This document shows positions 41,331 to 55,982 of a DNA stretch of 64,000 nucleotides, piece by piece. The notes under the pieces were generated by a model that ran no database searches, was not told the origin of the DNA, and was given only the letters and a program-made list of their open reading frames with translations. Positions within the stretch are counted from its first letter, which is position 1. Every line of letters starts with the position of its first letter. Source of the DNA: Epiperipatus broadwayi. Lineage: Eukaryota; Onychophora; Udeonychophora; Euonychophora; Peripatidae. The translations under genes and the position numbers were made by a program. The stretch lies in NCBI GenBank assembly GCA_028023455.1, contig JAQFVV010006429.1, positions 1,261,508-1,325,507 of the forward strand. The letters run 5' to 3'.

Positions 41331-42723
41331 AAGAAGATAGACAAAAATGAATAGATTATATAATCAATATAATCAATGACAAAAACATGACTAAAATGAA
41401 ACTGATAACCATAATGAATTGATGAGATTTCAGGTTACTTACTGAAAACTATGAAGAAAAGGGTTTGTGAGAATTGTTTACTATGTAAAAGTCAGAAAAT
41501 TAGCCAGGAGCTTTTTTTTCACTATTTATAAGTCCAATAAAAGTGTTGTTAAAATATGTTTACTTTGACATAATTGGTTTGATCTTTCGTGTGAAAAATA
41601 CCTTCCAAAAGTCTTAAGAAAGAGTATTCAAATAGACCAATCAGACTCTTGTTTAAATAATAATTTGCATTATGGAAAGGCATAAGGATAAGAGATGCAA
41701 ATGGAGTGATACAGAATGATTATTCAAAAGAAATGAGATTGGTATTTTTGTTCTTCAAAATATATTTCAGGGAGAAAATTGTCTTATCTCATTGAAATGT
41801 ATTAGAACCAAAAGACAATATGTATTGTTTGGTATTTTTTTTTTAAAAAATAGTTAAAAAAGTGTAAAGCAAAAGTTTTGTTCTAATTTTGTATTTTAGT
41901 TTATAACTTTTTTCTATATTTGTAATGTTGAAACATTGTTTTTAAAGATGTTTTTCATTTATAAACTTATATTTTTAATAAATCAAGTAGAATTTATTGA
42001 TTTATAATATAAAACACAACACAAATAGCTACTAAAAAAAGAAATGACATGTTTATTATTTTAATAGTTCATTCAATTCTTTGATGTTTCTACCTTTTTA
42101 AAAGTATGCACAAACATATTAAAAAAATATACAATAATTTTGAAATTAAGAAAAAACAAGTATAATGGACAAAAATATGATGCATCCTATAAAATGTACG
42201 ACTACATAATCAAAATCTTGCTGAAATCTCATTATAAAACTGAAGTCAGTGATTCCTTAGATTTTCTATTATTAGTATTGTGACAGATTTATTGTTCTCT
42301 CTGGTGAGAGATTTGTAAATTTACAAGATTTAATTTTAGTATAAACCATTATTCTACATCAGAATATGATAAACCTGAACTTAGTTTGGGGATAATATAC
42401 ATTTGCAAATAAAATAAATTCTAAAAAAATCACATTTCAACTTTGCAAATATTGGAAAAATAATGTTATAAGAAAATTAAATAACTGTTTTATCATTAGG
42501 AGTAAACTGATTTCTAAAACCAAAAAAATATTTTTATTGACATTTGTTTTAAAATCTGAAGAGTAAGTGTCAAAATCTGAGAAACCTATCAAATTTTGTG
42601 TTAAATATTATTTTTTAATATTTTTTTTATAATATTGCAAAAATATTTTAACAGATGCCTGATGATGAAGTATTAGCAATCACTGTCAAAGGCATATCTA
42701 CCAGAATATCCTGATTTTCTTTA

Positions 42724-42727
42724 TTAA
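42724..42727. other. empty TTAA target site of the piggyBac-type MITE
   Basis: A single TTAA with flanks matching both sides of the 746-bp insertion in copy 1 (left TTTTCTTTA, right TGTTTCACTTC). It shows the ancestral state or a precise excision. Confidence 0.9.
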
Positions 42728-43064
42728 TGTTTCACTTCTATTCATGACTTTGTATTATTAAAACTAAAACATAGTATAAAATAAATATTTCATCAAGTAT
42801 ACTCTTGATTTTTGATAATTATTACACAATGATTGCGCAAAAATAATGGTAAATTTTAATAAACTTCACAATTTTAATAAATTTCACAAAAAAAATCAAT
42901 GCTTTAATCATTCAAAAAAAATTCTCAAAGTAATCTCACGAAGCTCATAAAAATCTGGTAGTAAAGAGAATACATATCAAGACAGGACATATTTTTTTTA
43001 TGTTACTGCATTTTTAATTGTTCTGATATTTTTAGATTTATTTAAAAGTAAAATATCAGAAGAA

Positions 43065-43122
<58 letters not shown>

Positions 43123-46100
43123 TCAATTTAAAAAAATGCCCCAAATATTTCAATAGATGGCTTTAAGTGTTTTTTTTTCAATTCCCTTTCTGCAGATCTG
43201 CATTTGGATAAAACGATTATTTAATATGTTGCATGTTTATTTGCAATTTTTTTAATTCATGCCCATATCTATAAATTTGTCTGACTACTTATAAAAATAT
43301 GTATATATTAATTGACCAATTATAAATACATTCACTTCAAATTGAGGAATTAGTCCTTCACAACCTACCATCCATGTTTTCATAGGAAAATATAAATGAT
43401 TATCTCTCCATTTAAGCAATACTAATGATAATAAGTCATTGGCTTTTCAATGTTGATTGCTTTAGCTCCAGTTATTTTTTTATTATTTCTAATCCACTTT
43501 TGAGAAAAAAGTAAAATTACTTTTTTTAATTGGATCTATAAAATGCTGGAGACTCTTCAACTGTTATAACTTACAATTTGCCTGACATATTTATCTCAGT
43601 TACTTTATCTATATTTGGTAGCACTGGTTTTTTAACTACAATTAAGAATCATATAAAATAAAATATAAAAAGATAATTATTAAATAAATCTTTAGATGAC
43701 AACAAAGAGCATTCATACTATCAAAACGATCCTTAGAAGTATGATCTTTTAAATAAATCTTTAAAATCCGCTTTTTTGCCATTTCTACAACACTTTTTAT
43801 ACTACTCAATTATCTCATAGTATCAATTGTCTAACAGTCTTTTATAGAACTTCTGCTTTCAATACTCTTTATTTATATAATACATAGAAAAAAGAACAGC
43901 AGTTCTGAAGAAGATGACTAGAGAGTTGAAACTGTTAGATAATTGAATGGAAAAACAGTAGTGTAAAAAATGCAAAAATGTGATTTTTTTAATATTTATT
44001 TATTATAAGTAGTGAATATTTTGAAGTAAAATACTAATTGCAGTTTAATTGTTAAATGATAGGTCTTTTGTGTATACAATATATAATTAGAAGAGCTTTC
44101 AATTGTGAATATTGTTATGAAGAAAATTAAAATTGAATATTTCATTATTTATGATGTTTCGCTTACCTGATTTAAATTCTGATTTTTTTGATTGTGCAAG
44201 GCTTGATTTTGCCTTCCATCAGCGATATAAGTAACCAGTATTATCATGTTTTCAAAATTATAAGAGAGTAGCTATAAATCATCTGCATAAGTTAGGTCTT
44301 TCAGATAGTAACTAGTTATTAGCAAAATCTAGATACTTATCAAGTTTTTATAACCCATCACGTTGATATACTTATTTAAAAAATAATTTTACTGAAGCTG
44401 TTGAATGATAAAAATATTACATTGTGTGCATACTCTTAAGAGAGTTTTGTATCTGCTGTATAAGTTTTTTTTTTTTCAATAAATAAATTAGTTACATATT
44501 TAATTTTTCAGAAAGAAATTTAATACATGAGTACCCAAGTAGTGATGAGTTGATTATAGCAGTTCCATTCAGATGACAAAACAGTTTTATTCTACTTTAT
44601 TTAAGATGAAAATCAAGCCAGAAACTCACAACTCTGGACATGTGACCCCTTCTCCCTTTAACTTTCCTTTAAAGTGAATAAAACGAGTATATACCACTTA
44701 TTATCCAAAGTTAAATTAAAGCAAGCACATATTGTTTTTACTTACTAAGTTTTAAATGCTATTTATTTTCATTGCATTTAACCTGTTTTGTATTAATAAA
44801 ATAAATCTGCAACAAACTTATAGGCATTATTATGTTTCTCACCTTAAAAAAAAAAATCAAACGGTTTAATGCTCGGGAGTTCATAAGAAGTTCGAGCATC
44901 AGAAGTGACAAACTGGGTCGCAGTCCATAGACCTTGATTGAATTCAAGGCTCTACAACTCTACAGCTCTTTATAGCTTATACCAGATTTAATGAGTCTGC
45001 TTTCCAGAAAAAATCAATATTTTCTAAATTTAATACATATATATGTGTAATGGGGTAAATAAACATTTGTTTATAAATAGGCTTTGATATTTATTTTTTT
45101 CATCAAAAATATATTTTTTCTTTATCATTAACTGTTATCATTTTTGGAAATAGTTCTTTATCCGATATGCTTTGTGTCATTTGTTTGTCTGAACTCGGAT
45201 AAAAAGACAGAAGCTTCTCCGTTTGCTTACGATTGGTCTAAGTTCATCATTTACTTATCAAATGCACAATCTAACATTAACTGAAAGCAAATAGAAGACA
45301 TGGCTAATTTGTCATAAAAGAAGCGTAGGAAAAATGTAGAATGAAAAATTTAAAACTGTAATAATCCAAACTGAATCGTCTTTTTTTTTTATTTAAATAC
45401 CTCGTTCGAATTTCACTTTTACGAGCAAAAGTCAAATTATACGAAAATGGTGCAGGGGAAAGCCTAATCTGTCAAGATTTGAAACGACAGTCTTGGAATT
45501 AATACGCTTTATTGGCTTGTCAACAAACATCCACATTCCGAGCGGAGTTAGGTTACGTCTGAATGTCATGAATTTTATTAAAAGACAGGAAAAAATACGG
45601 AAAACGACATTCTTGGTGTACGATTTGGGGGATATTAAAAAAAAAAAAAGTATGAATTATGTTTTTATCTAATGTTGTTAATACCTCACTGTATGTATGC
45701 ATTTACATATATTATGTAGAGAAAAAAAGTAATATAGGTAAACTATAGTGAAAATTAAAATGTCAAACGATTTTTAGAAAGAAAAAATAATTTGTTATAT
45801 TGTAAGGATTGTTATAATAATGATTTGCTTATATTCTTAGAATGAAATGGGGGGAGGGGGGATTTAAGCCATCACCCAACACAAAATTAAATAATAATAT
45901 TATTAGTATAATTGCCTTGCATTATTTAGTGAGTTAGTAAAATAGCGATCTAGAGCTCTAAAAAATTACGGGTGTTAGTTCAAACCTGTCACTTGCGACG
46001 TTCGAACGACCTATTATTTCTTCAGCGAAAAATCAATCAATTAATATTTTATTAATAGTATGTCTGTGATAAAGAAATGCAAATTAAGTACTGTATATCA

Positions 46101-47270
46101 AATAAAGCAATTGCAAGAGAGGCGTCAAAGAAAGGAAATATATAGATTATAGATCAAGATAAATTGATAATGAATGCAGAATTTTAGATTTTCATTAGTG
46201 GAAAAAAAAACTGAAAACGATTTGAACATTCATTTATTTAAAAGAAAATTTAATTAATCTAAAAACATTTATTTACAACATAAACAACACATGATATAAA
46301 TTTATAACAAGTTAAACCTCAGATGAAAATTTAAAGTATAAAAAGTATTTTCGTAAACTTGAGTTTGAAAAAAGAAATTGCGTTATTAAACATTATTTTT
46401 CTTACTTGAAATTAAATTTTTTATTTGTTAAATTGGTACAGTTGAAATCAAATTAGTCTTTTAAACTCATCCTAAAACTAATATTAAGTATTTAAAAAAT
46501 ACAGCTCAAGGTAATTTGCTATAAATGTGTATTGATATTTTTTTTAAAAAAAAAAAATAGTATTATGCGGATAGTTTACAAAAAAAAAAAAACTATTTTT
46601 AAAATTTTTAATTACTGATCTGCTGCTAAATGTACATAACAATGCAAGTAGTTTGGTCCGGGTTCAAAACATTACGGCTTTTCTAAATTCTAGCCTTTTA
46701 GATAAATAATAGAAAAAAAAGGTACAAGTTGTCTCCAAATGCACAACTGTACACGTTCCACCTTGAATCCCAAATTCTCATTGATAAAGATAGAAGCCAA
46801 AAACCGATCTGAAAATGGACATCAAAATATTCTACTATGCGATATAAAATTGTCTAAAGGAATATCTTATCGATACAAATAAATATATTTTTATGTTCCA
46901 TAAAATAAAGAATCATGACTTGATTAAAAGTTAAACATGTGGCATTTTAAGCTTGTCATAATAAGAAATTCAGTATAAAACTTCATAATTTATATAGGAA
47001 TTTAAAACAGGAGTTCTATGATTGAGAATATAACTTTTAAATGTTTGTTGAATAAAAATTGTTTAAAAGTAATATAGTCATTTGCTTATTGTGGTCTTTC
47101 TAGATTATTTTTTGATGCATAAACAGCATTATAATGAATTGAGAAATAATATAAATCCAACAATCCACACTCTTTTATATGATGATGTTACTGATATAAT
47201 GGGCATGAAAAAATGAGTATTTTGATAATCATTTAAATAATGACTCAAGATTTAAAGTTATGAGTTTTCA
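42728..47270. other. AT-rich non-coding sequence (copy 2)
   Basis: Counterpart of 21454-25926. It contains (AT)n at about 43068-43119, the dispersed repeat at about 44867-44952, and the copy-2 insertion near 43752. No gene recognised. Confidence 0.45.

Positions 47271-47351
<81 letters not shown>
47271..47351. repeat. (AT)n array: empty site of the Penelope-like element
   Basis: About 80 bp of AT units where copy 1 carries the 3.3-kb Penelope-like element. Flanks on both sides match those of the filled site. Confidence 0.92.
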
Positions 47352-47354
<3 letters not shown>

Positions 47355-49126
47355 TTTATTTACCTATTTAGATATGGACAAACATATTCAACTTGGTGAT
47401 GTCAAAACAGCTCTTTTTTTGTAATCTTAAAAATGGATAAATTGAATGTACTAATAATATACTGAAGTTTTTAAATATGGTAGTGATAAGTCAGTCTGGA
47501 AATATTGAAATCGTTTAGGAATATATGGATTTAGGAAATTGTACTGTCTGATTTTAGGGAAGCTTCTATTGTTTTAATTTTCAAAGAAATTGGCACGATA
47601 GTATCAATCATCATGGAAGATCTTTATTATCTAAGAAATCAATAATACTTTCAAAGATTTTGTCAAATAGGTTACTTCCAGTCATAGATACATGGTTATC
47701 AGAGATTCAATGTGAAATTAGATAAATCATGAATCACTATCAACATGGTTTTTGTTCCCATGAAAAAATGAAAAAAAGGTCAGAAACAAAAGAGTAAATT
47801 GTATATTTCTTCTATTGATTTTCTCAAGTTATTTAACTCAATTAATTGAACAAGTCATGGTAGTGTTTGAAATTAGTTTGTTGCTCACCAAAATTTATTT
47901 CTATTATACAACATGGAAAAAAGGTGTTATTGGTACTGATGAAAAATGTGAAAATTGCTCTTAAACAGGGATGGATACTTGAAATAACATTGTCAATTAT
48001 AGGTACTAATTAAAAGCAGTTTAATGAACCATAAATCAAGATGTGGTACTGATTTTATTGGGCAATTTTTATTTTGAATTGATTACAAACAAAACCATCT
48101 TTTAAGATTCCAGGTTGATTTATAGTCTGTTGATGATTGTATTATCTTTTTTCCAAATCAAAAAATAATTTACAGAATGTACTTAATGTTTTGATATCAA
48201 AATCTTAAGTTATTAGTTTAATAATTAATTTTCAAAAAACTCGATTTCTTTATCAACGAGTGAAGGAAGAAAAATTTTCAGCTTCTTTTATCTTAAATTA
48301 CTGTCATCATGAGTGGGAATATAACCAATATAAACATCTTAGTAATTTATAAAGTGAAATCAGATGTTGGGGAAAGTACAGACTCCACCACGCTGCTACT
48401 GCTGTTACAAGTTAAAAGGTGTAGTATTTTATAACAAAAAACAATTACTACAACTATATTATCTATATATATTGCAGTGATGTTTTACTTCATTTATTGC
48501 ATGGAAGTGAAACTTGGACACTCTATCAATGCAAAATAATATCATTAGTAAATTTTTATTTAATGATGTTTTAATATAGAGGATTTGAACACTGACTTTC
48601 AAGACCCCTTCAGTTATTCACTCTTATTCATACAACTCAATAGCTAAAGGGAGGTTGAAAGTGTGTTCAATCCTTTATATTACATCTAAACTCCAGGTAT
48701 ATAAAGTATTCTTGTATTTAAATATTAATTGTGTTTTATAAAATACATTGGCCATATTATAAAAACAATTGTTATGTTTTACACTTGTTGGGTATGATGA
48801 TACATGTTGGATTGGATATGTAAAATATATAAATAATACAAGATTTTCTAAAAAGATAATTTATGACTTGAGCTTAGTTTTCATGGAAAAGATAAAATTC
48901 ATTTATATTATAAGAATTATCTCAAAAATGTTATAAAAATGTGCAATTTCAATTGTGTTCATTGGGAAAACATGGCACAGAATAGAACACATCAGAGAAT
49001 TAAAATTAGACATGGTATTGGAAGTATTTCAGAAAAAAGCTTTCTACAGGAAAAGTTAAATAACAATATTACAAAATATCAAAGAAACAAAAAAATTGAC
49101 CATTGTGTTCTCTGTGAATAGGTTTT
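47355..49126 (+). pseudogene. decayed LINE reverse transcriptase (copy 2)
   Basis: Counterpart of 29310-31075 with the same frame breaks and the 60-codon C-terminal frame at 48939-49121 (WENMAQNRTHQR). The SINE-like insertion is present at about 48574-48656. Confidence 0.7.
48574..48656 (-). repeat. tRNA-derived SINE-like insertion (copy 2)
   Basis: Counterpart of 30525-30605, same A- and B-box-like strings. Confidence 0.5.
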
Positions 49127-51072
49127 GTTATTTTACATAATCACCACAAAACATCTTTGGTTTTTTTATCTTTTTTAATTAATGTTGGAATGGTCATACT
49201 TATTTATGAGGGGTTGCTGTATGTATATTCCATCTGGTAATCACTGATTACTCAAGTATACATGAGATGACATAAGAATCATAGCTCTTCATATTTTTAT
49301 TATATTGTAGTCAGAAAAAAGTCAACTGATGTATTGGTTTGAAACAAATATATAGATGGCTAGTATAATGTAAAAGAACTCATTATTTCATGATGTAATT
49401 ATAACTTTGAGATTTAGAATAAATATGTTAAAGGAATGACAATAAATGGAAAACTCCCACAATTAATCAATTTAATCATGTTTAATCTATTAAAAACAAA
49501 CATAATTAACTGATATTAAAGTAATTGTTTAAAAATTTCCATATTTATTATGTTTAGTATATAGACATAATTAATAAGTGAGTGATTTACAATATTTAAT
49601 AACATTGCTTATAAAATATAATCACTGATACTGACAAAATTTTATTTATTTGAAGTGCTTAAAATTCTGAAGCTGTTGTTGAATGTTTTTATCCTGGATT
49701 ATTAATTCTATGGTTCAAATACTAGGTGAAAAAAGTATTAATAAATAAAGCTACTATTATTGGCAGTTTTATTCAAATTTGCAGCATTTTTATTTTCCAG
49801 TGCAGTTTGGAATTGATGACTTCTTATTCTTTTTACTTTTGAACATATAGTAACTTTTTCACTTCTATATTATAGTGGTTCACAGTCAAAATTAAGCATA
49901 GCTTTATCAACATTGCTATCTATGTGCTATAACTTTATTTACTGTGGACATGTAATACAATTATAACTTCGTAACAAATACTACATTCAATTGTGCATAA
50001 AATATTTTTATTTATGCTTTTACCAATTTTATACACCAATATTTCACCAGAAATTTGCTTTGTAGTTTTATTCATTTATATGGATATAGATTAATACATT
50101 TTACAGGCTTAACCCTGCTTTTATATATGTAATATATGTGGGATTTGAACTCAGACTTTTACACAACCTGTTACTCTCAGTGCCATCTCATATTTCTGAC
50201 TCACCTGATCACACACATGTTGAAAAGATAAATAATCACCAATATACGTATTTCATGTTAAACCAGCAATCATCAGTTGGTCTAGATTACTATACTCACA
50301 CATATATATAATCAGTGCTCAGCATTATATTAAGATAGCCAATCTTCATACTTTAATGGACCGGTTTCAAACTATTCCAACTCACAACTCTTCAGCCTTC
50401 CATTTCATTGAAAATCATTTGGTGGAATGTTCAAAGCTCTTGTTAGTGCCAAGGTTGTCATCCTATCCATGTTGACATATTAGTCATTCTAGTCAGCAAT
50501 ATGAGTTGGATATAGATTGTAACTAAAGTTGAAACTTATCACAGTATTTCACAAATCAATTTAATCATATTAGATGCAATACATCTTGGAAACTTTTAGT
50601 ATTTCTTTGTAATTTTTTTAATAGCTACTTCATTCTTGATTCAGTTCTTATTGTTTTGAAGATATTCACAACTTGTAGAACAAAATAACCAGTTTGAATA
50701 CTTAAATCAAATAATTACTAAAAGGATAATCTGTGAAGAAACAATAAGTAGAAAATAATAAGAAGGAATACATAGAAGAAAGCCAATGGCTACATTCTTT
50801 TCAGATTCTTGCTCTGTGCAAAAAATTTATGAAGTTATGCATTGAGGCTATTTGATCTGTATGTATCAAAGCTTTAGTTACCGATATGCATAGAGGCTGT
50901 TGGCATGGGAAGATAGAGAAAATTGTAAAAAAGGGGATGAAGAAACTGTTAACATTGCACAGTAATCAATACTGAGTCAATCAAGTACTTTTACACCTTT
51001 TTTGCAAAGTTCAAATTTTATTATTTAATTTGATGTTTCAGTTGTTCAGCCACCTTCTTAATATATATATAT
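49127..51072. other. AT-rich non-coding sequence (copy 2)
   Basis: Counterpart of 31076-33033, including the SINE-like piece at about 50137-50216. No gene recognised. Confidence 0.45.
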
Positions 51073-52814
51073 TGTGATGATCGCACATACTGCAGTCACA
51101 CATATAAATATTAAACATTCACAGAATATTAAATATCATGTTTGATAAAATAAATAAAATAGAAAAAAGAGCGAGCTTAGAAAATTTACAGAACAAAGAA
51201 ATGTTTCAATTAATTAAAAAAAGAGAGGGAAGTAGAATCAAAAAGATTCTTATCTTTTACCCTCCAAAGTTCGGATTTTGGTGAAATTAAAATGTAAAAT
51301 TAGAAATATTGGAGGTGTACGTTAAAAAATAAAAGTGATAAAGAAATATAAATCAAATGCAAGTTAAAATCTGATTTTGAAAGAAAGTAAAGTTTAAAAA
51401 ACCTTAAATAGCGCGCAAAACATAGAAAGTTAAACATGATCAAAAGATAAGGATCTGGGTTTTAAAGTACACATTTGACGATAAACGAAATGTGTGTATG
51501 GAGTATATTTGAAGCAGAATATAGACAGCAATAATAAATGCTTGTCTAAACTTAAATAAAAAAAAAGAGAGAAAAACATGTATTAAAATCTGTGTAATTA
51601 AATTAAAAAATATTGAAATAAATAAATGTACATAGTGCTACTAGATTGGGTAAAACAAATTTACATATGGCCAAAGGCATAGTAAGAAAGGTGTGAATGA
51701 AAGTGAAAACAAAGGATCGGAAGGACAAAGGCTGGTGGAATTTTTTAATTTAAAAAAAGTTTTTCAGTAGAGATTAGAGCTAGAGACTTCATGTTGAGAG
51801 GGTGGTAAAACACAGCTCCAATATTCAACCGATATAGTTAACAAATATGACTTTCAACATCGATGCCTCATCTAGAATGGCTGGCTAAGACCATCGTGAT
51901 CGCTGGTCGGTCCAGACTTACTGTACTAATGGTTCTGGCCAAGATATAACAACTGCCGTCGTAGCACCTGCCGGTGGATTCATTTGGTTGCCTTGTCCTC
52001 GATGCCTTGTTCTTGATGCTTCGTCCTTGATGCCTTAAACACTGAGAAGCTACACACAACCAAATCTAACCTGCGACCGTCCCTCCTAAAGAAGTGGAGA
52101 AAATCCACATGACGGTCAGCAAGATGTCGGATAAATTCAGAGACTAAAACCTAGGTAAAGATACATACTATTTTGTTATATATTTCAATGTGCACATAGT
52201 TTAATTAGACAATGGCCACATGCCTTTTGTGAATGATAAAGACATTCTTGAATTTTTTTGATAAATACCCAGACTGATGATTTATAAATGTACCATCATT
52301 TATAATAGTTTTATATGTATTCTTTTCTTGTAGCACTATAGATTATAATCTGTTTTTCATTTCATGTTAATGTGTTTTTTTTATATCTCTTTTACGATTA
52401 ATTTATTCTATTAAATCTATTATTTTATTTAAACCTGCCTTGTCTCGTTCTTCGCCACTCCAAAAGGGTAGTCTAGTCAAAGGGTGGGAAAACTATTATT
52501 CTTTTTTTTTATTATTGAATTAACACGTGGAAGTTGGTGGTGCAGTATTTGATCCCATTAAAATTATAAATCATCCAAGCGCTGTAACTCTGTCAGATCT
52601 TACAGCAGTCGAGAGACGGTTGGTCGGGAAAAATAATCTGGTGCTATATCCGTATAGCATACAGATTCGGTCAAATACGGATATAGACTTGTGTATGTCC
52701 GTATGTTCTCTCTGCTTGAGGTAGCGGAAAGTGGACGATCTTTAATCATTAGAATTCCCCATTATGCACTCATAAAAGGGAAGTGTAGCCTTCGATCGTC
52801 CCGTGCCCTTTACA
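51073..52814 (+). repeat. 5' LTR of element B
   Basis: TGTGATGATC...TTTACA, 1742 bp, three 14-bp tandem units, and the end hairpin intact. Confidence 0.92.
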
Positions 52815-52819
52815 TATTT

Positions 52820-52837
52820 TGGGGGCCAGTCCGGGAT
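52820..52837 (+). promoter_or_regulatory. primer-binding site, tRNA-Pro-like (element B)
   Basis: Same 18 bases and 5-nt spacing as in element A. Confidence 0.8.
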
Positions 52838-54186
52838 CTATCTATTGCTGCGCAATTAATGATCACATGTTAAATAATTTTATAAGATAACATAAATATT
52901 TTCTAAAATAAAAATTGTTTTAATATATGTGTTTCAAACATATAAAATTAGTGTTGTAAGTTAAAGTGGCGAGAAGCGAAGACGAAGGGGATAAGTTTTA
53001 ATTTATGATACTCTATATGAGCATTTCACGTCAAATGTGTACAAAGAATAGAAAGAGGGGGGAAATTTTTTTTGTTAGTATTACAAAAGTTTTGAAATGC
53101 GTAGTGAGGGATAATCTGAGACAAGAATATTTAGACAAGTTGTAACAAACAAATAACTAATTATATCAAATGATTGCTGTAATATAATATAAATCGTTTT
53201 TAAAGAAAGAGAATAACACAAAGTTTCATGAAAGGTTACGATAAATAATAAAAATATATATATAGTAGCCGCATAGCCCAGTAAAGTTAAAGAATAGATA
53301 AATATGTGTATGGTCATAGTCGTATAATAAAGTGTTCCGCTATAATTATAGCGATCGAATATAGATTATCGGGATGTAATTAATTAATGTAAACATAAAT
53401 AGTTAAGTTAGAAATAGTGAAACAGTTTCAGTAATGTTGTAGTTATAAAGGTTAAATGATTAAAATAGTCAAAACTAAGTTAAATGAAGAAATATATATG
53501 TGTGAATAAATAATAACGGTCCCAGTTAAGTGGAAAATAAAATATATTAATGATAAAGTGAATTCACATCTATAATTTGAATTGAAGAAACTATAAGTAT
53601 TGTCGTGTATTTTAGTTAAGCGGAAGAAAATATATATGTGTGATTCTGGAATAGTCGCATGTGTAAGAGAAGTAAAATATATATATATATATATGTGTAT
53701 GATCTTGTTTAAAATAGCCGCAACCGTAAGTGGCCGAAATTTGTAAATGTAGGAGTAGAAAATATATATATCGGAAGGGTAATGTTGGAGACACAGTCAA
53801 ATAAAACGAATTTATAATGTATATCATTAACAGAAGAACAAGTATGGTATTTAAGTAAGTTAAATTTAAAAGAATATATAAGTGCATCATTTAATTGAAG
53901 TATAGGGGTCAGAGGTAGATGAGTAGGGAAAATAGAGGACAATCATCAAGGTGGACAGGCAGTCGGGCTAATCTAAGTCAGGCGAATAAGAAGATGAACC
54001 AGAGTACGGATGTTTGGGTTGGCTAGCGATCTGAATGCTGATCGATAGACAACTAAGAAATTAAAAGTTAATCAAAGTGAAAAAACAAAGTCAGTCGAAA
54101 GAAGTTGGGTATAAATCTAGTTAGAAGAGGTCAATAGTAGGAATAACCAGTCCAGATATAAAAAAAGTTAAATAAAAATCATATTT
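52838..54186 (+). other. leader of LTR element B
   Basis: Counterpart of 34803-36173. More small indels between the copies here than in the coding part. No gene. Confidence 0.4.
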
Positions 54187-55098
54187 ATGCGAACAAGGGC
54201 TCAAGCCAAAATGGATCTTCAAGAAAAGGAAGTAAAAGAAGGGAATGGAGAGGAGATGAAAGTAGAGGATACAATAGCCTATAGTAATATCATGGATATG
54301 TTAAAGCAAATGAGGATGGAGCAAGAGCAATTCATGAAAGAACTCATGGACAGTCATGAGAGAAGGATAGAAGAATGGATGGTAAAGGTAGAGATAGACT
54401 GCCAGAAAATATGGGCTGAAGTCAGGGAAGAAATAAGAAATGAGGTCATCCTGCAATCAAAGGCTAATAACACATGGGATGGATTTCACCAAGAGATTAA
54501 GAGGGATGAACAAAGGAGTATGGGGCCATGTGCATATGAGGAATCAGAAATAGTTGAGGATAGAGGTAGAGAGTCAGCAGAATTTGATTGGGAAAGTGAC
54601 ATAGGGTGACCAGCAAGGGAGATAAGACAGTTAGATGAAGAGGTGGAGGTAGTTAGAGTGGAGGATCATAGAATGATGATGATGAGTGTACAGAAGAATT
54701 TAAGTCAGGTGGCAAAGGTAGTAGCAGGGTTAAATACAAAAGTTGAAAAGAGGATAAGTAAGGCAGCTGGTAACAGCGCATATACTGGGATAGAATGCAT
54801 TGAGTCAAGAGCCACTGGAGGAGATATAGACAAGGGATATGCATGTAGACCACCTCCAAAGGAACCACCTGAAATTAAAAATGGTTGGGATCCTAGTAAA
54901 GGACGATGGAAAGAAAACAGAAGAGATTTGACAGAGTGGAATCCAAGAGGGCAGGAAGATAAACGATCTAGATGTAAGACTGAATGGAAGTGGCCATACA
55001 AATGAACAGAGGGCCATGAGCCTAGGGAGCAAACCCCACATCCCAGAGGAGGCAGAGGTGATGTCAATAGAGGAAAACAACCACCAGATAAAACTTAA
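54187..55098 (+). pseudogene. Gag-like ORF of element B, two in-frame stops
   Basis: The same 303-codon frame as in element A with no length change. TGA at codon 141 (54607) is shared. A second TGA at codon 273 (55003) is specific to this copy (TGG in A), while codon 240 is CGA here. MRTRAQAK start, coiled-coil-like middle, basic Arg/Gly/Pro-rich end. Only codon 141 interrupts both copies. Confidence 0.6.
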
Positions 55099-55962
55099 GG
55101 GTAGTCACAAATAAAGGAAGGATTTAATGATAACAAAATTGGAAATGCAAACGGACCATGAGTCATGGAGAATGGACTGTAATATGGATCCTGATAAAAT
55201 AAAGAAATGATGAGCCGATAAGTGGAAAAAGGGATGAAAAGGACATTATGATAAAATAAGAAAGCAGAAGATAAATATTAGTGTGAGGTCATAGATCGAG
55301 GCTGAAGGCATGTAGGTTTAGATATTGGTAGATGGGTCTGAACAGTAGTTGGTTATGCCTTCTTCGTTATTCATTCATGTATGTTCTGCAGTGTGCCAAA
55401 TCTTATCATACAGAGAACACAGGGACAGAGATCCCATTCTCATAATGACTCACTGGATTAAGATTTCCATTTAGATATTGGACAGATATTGTGAGTCAAT
55501 GGTTTAGAGACAAATCTATGGGGAAAAGAACCCCTTGTATAAATTAAGAGCTATCAGAAAATATACTGAGCTCATGGATGAGCTGGACAGAAAGATTCCA
55601 GCCTCCCACCCACCTTGGTAATAGTGACCACATTTGACACTTAGGGGTTTATCATTTGCAGGATGTGATGTATGAACAGGTTTAATCGGATCACTGAGAT
55701 ATCCTGTGGATTCTAACCTGTATATACGAGTATTAGGCAGAAATAAAATGCATGTAATGCTAATGACAAGATTAAATTGGTTTGGCAATGCTGGTTGGGT
55801 CATCAAGAAAAGAGATGTAATTTACCTGGTCACCTCTCTAGAGATTAACCTCATCACTAAATAATATTAGGAATGCATAAATCTAAAAAGGTTTGAACAG
55901 TAGTTGGGAGTATCTAGCTTTCAATGCATAAATTTAATTTTTTTTTTTACAAAAAAAAATTT
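55099..55962 (+). other. internal region of element B after the Gag-like ORF
   Basis: No pol or env motif in any frame. Confidence 0.6.
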
Positions 55963-55973
55963 AAAGGAGGGGA
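55963..55973 (+). promoter_or_regulatory. polypurine tract of element B
   Basis: AAAGGAGGGGA with the same 9-nt spacer before the 3' LTR as in element A. Confidence 0.55.
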
Positions 55974-55982
55974 ACGGTGTAA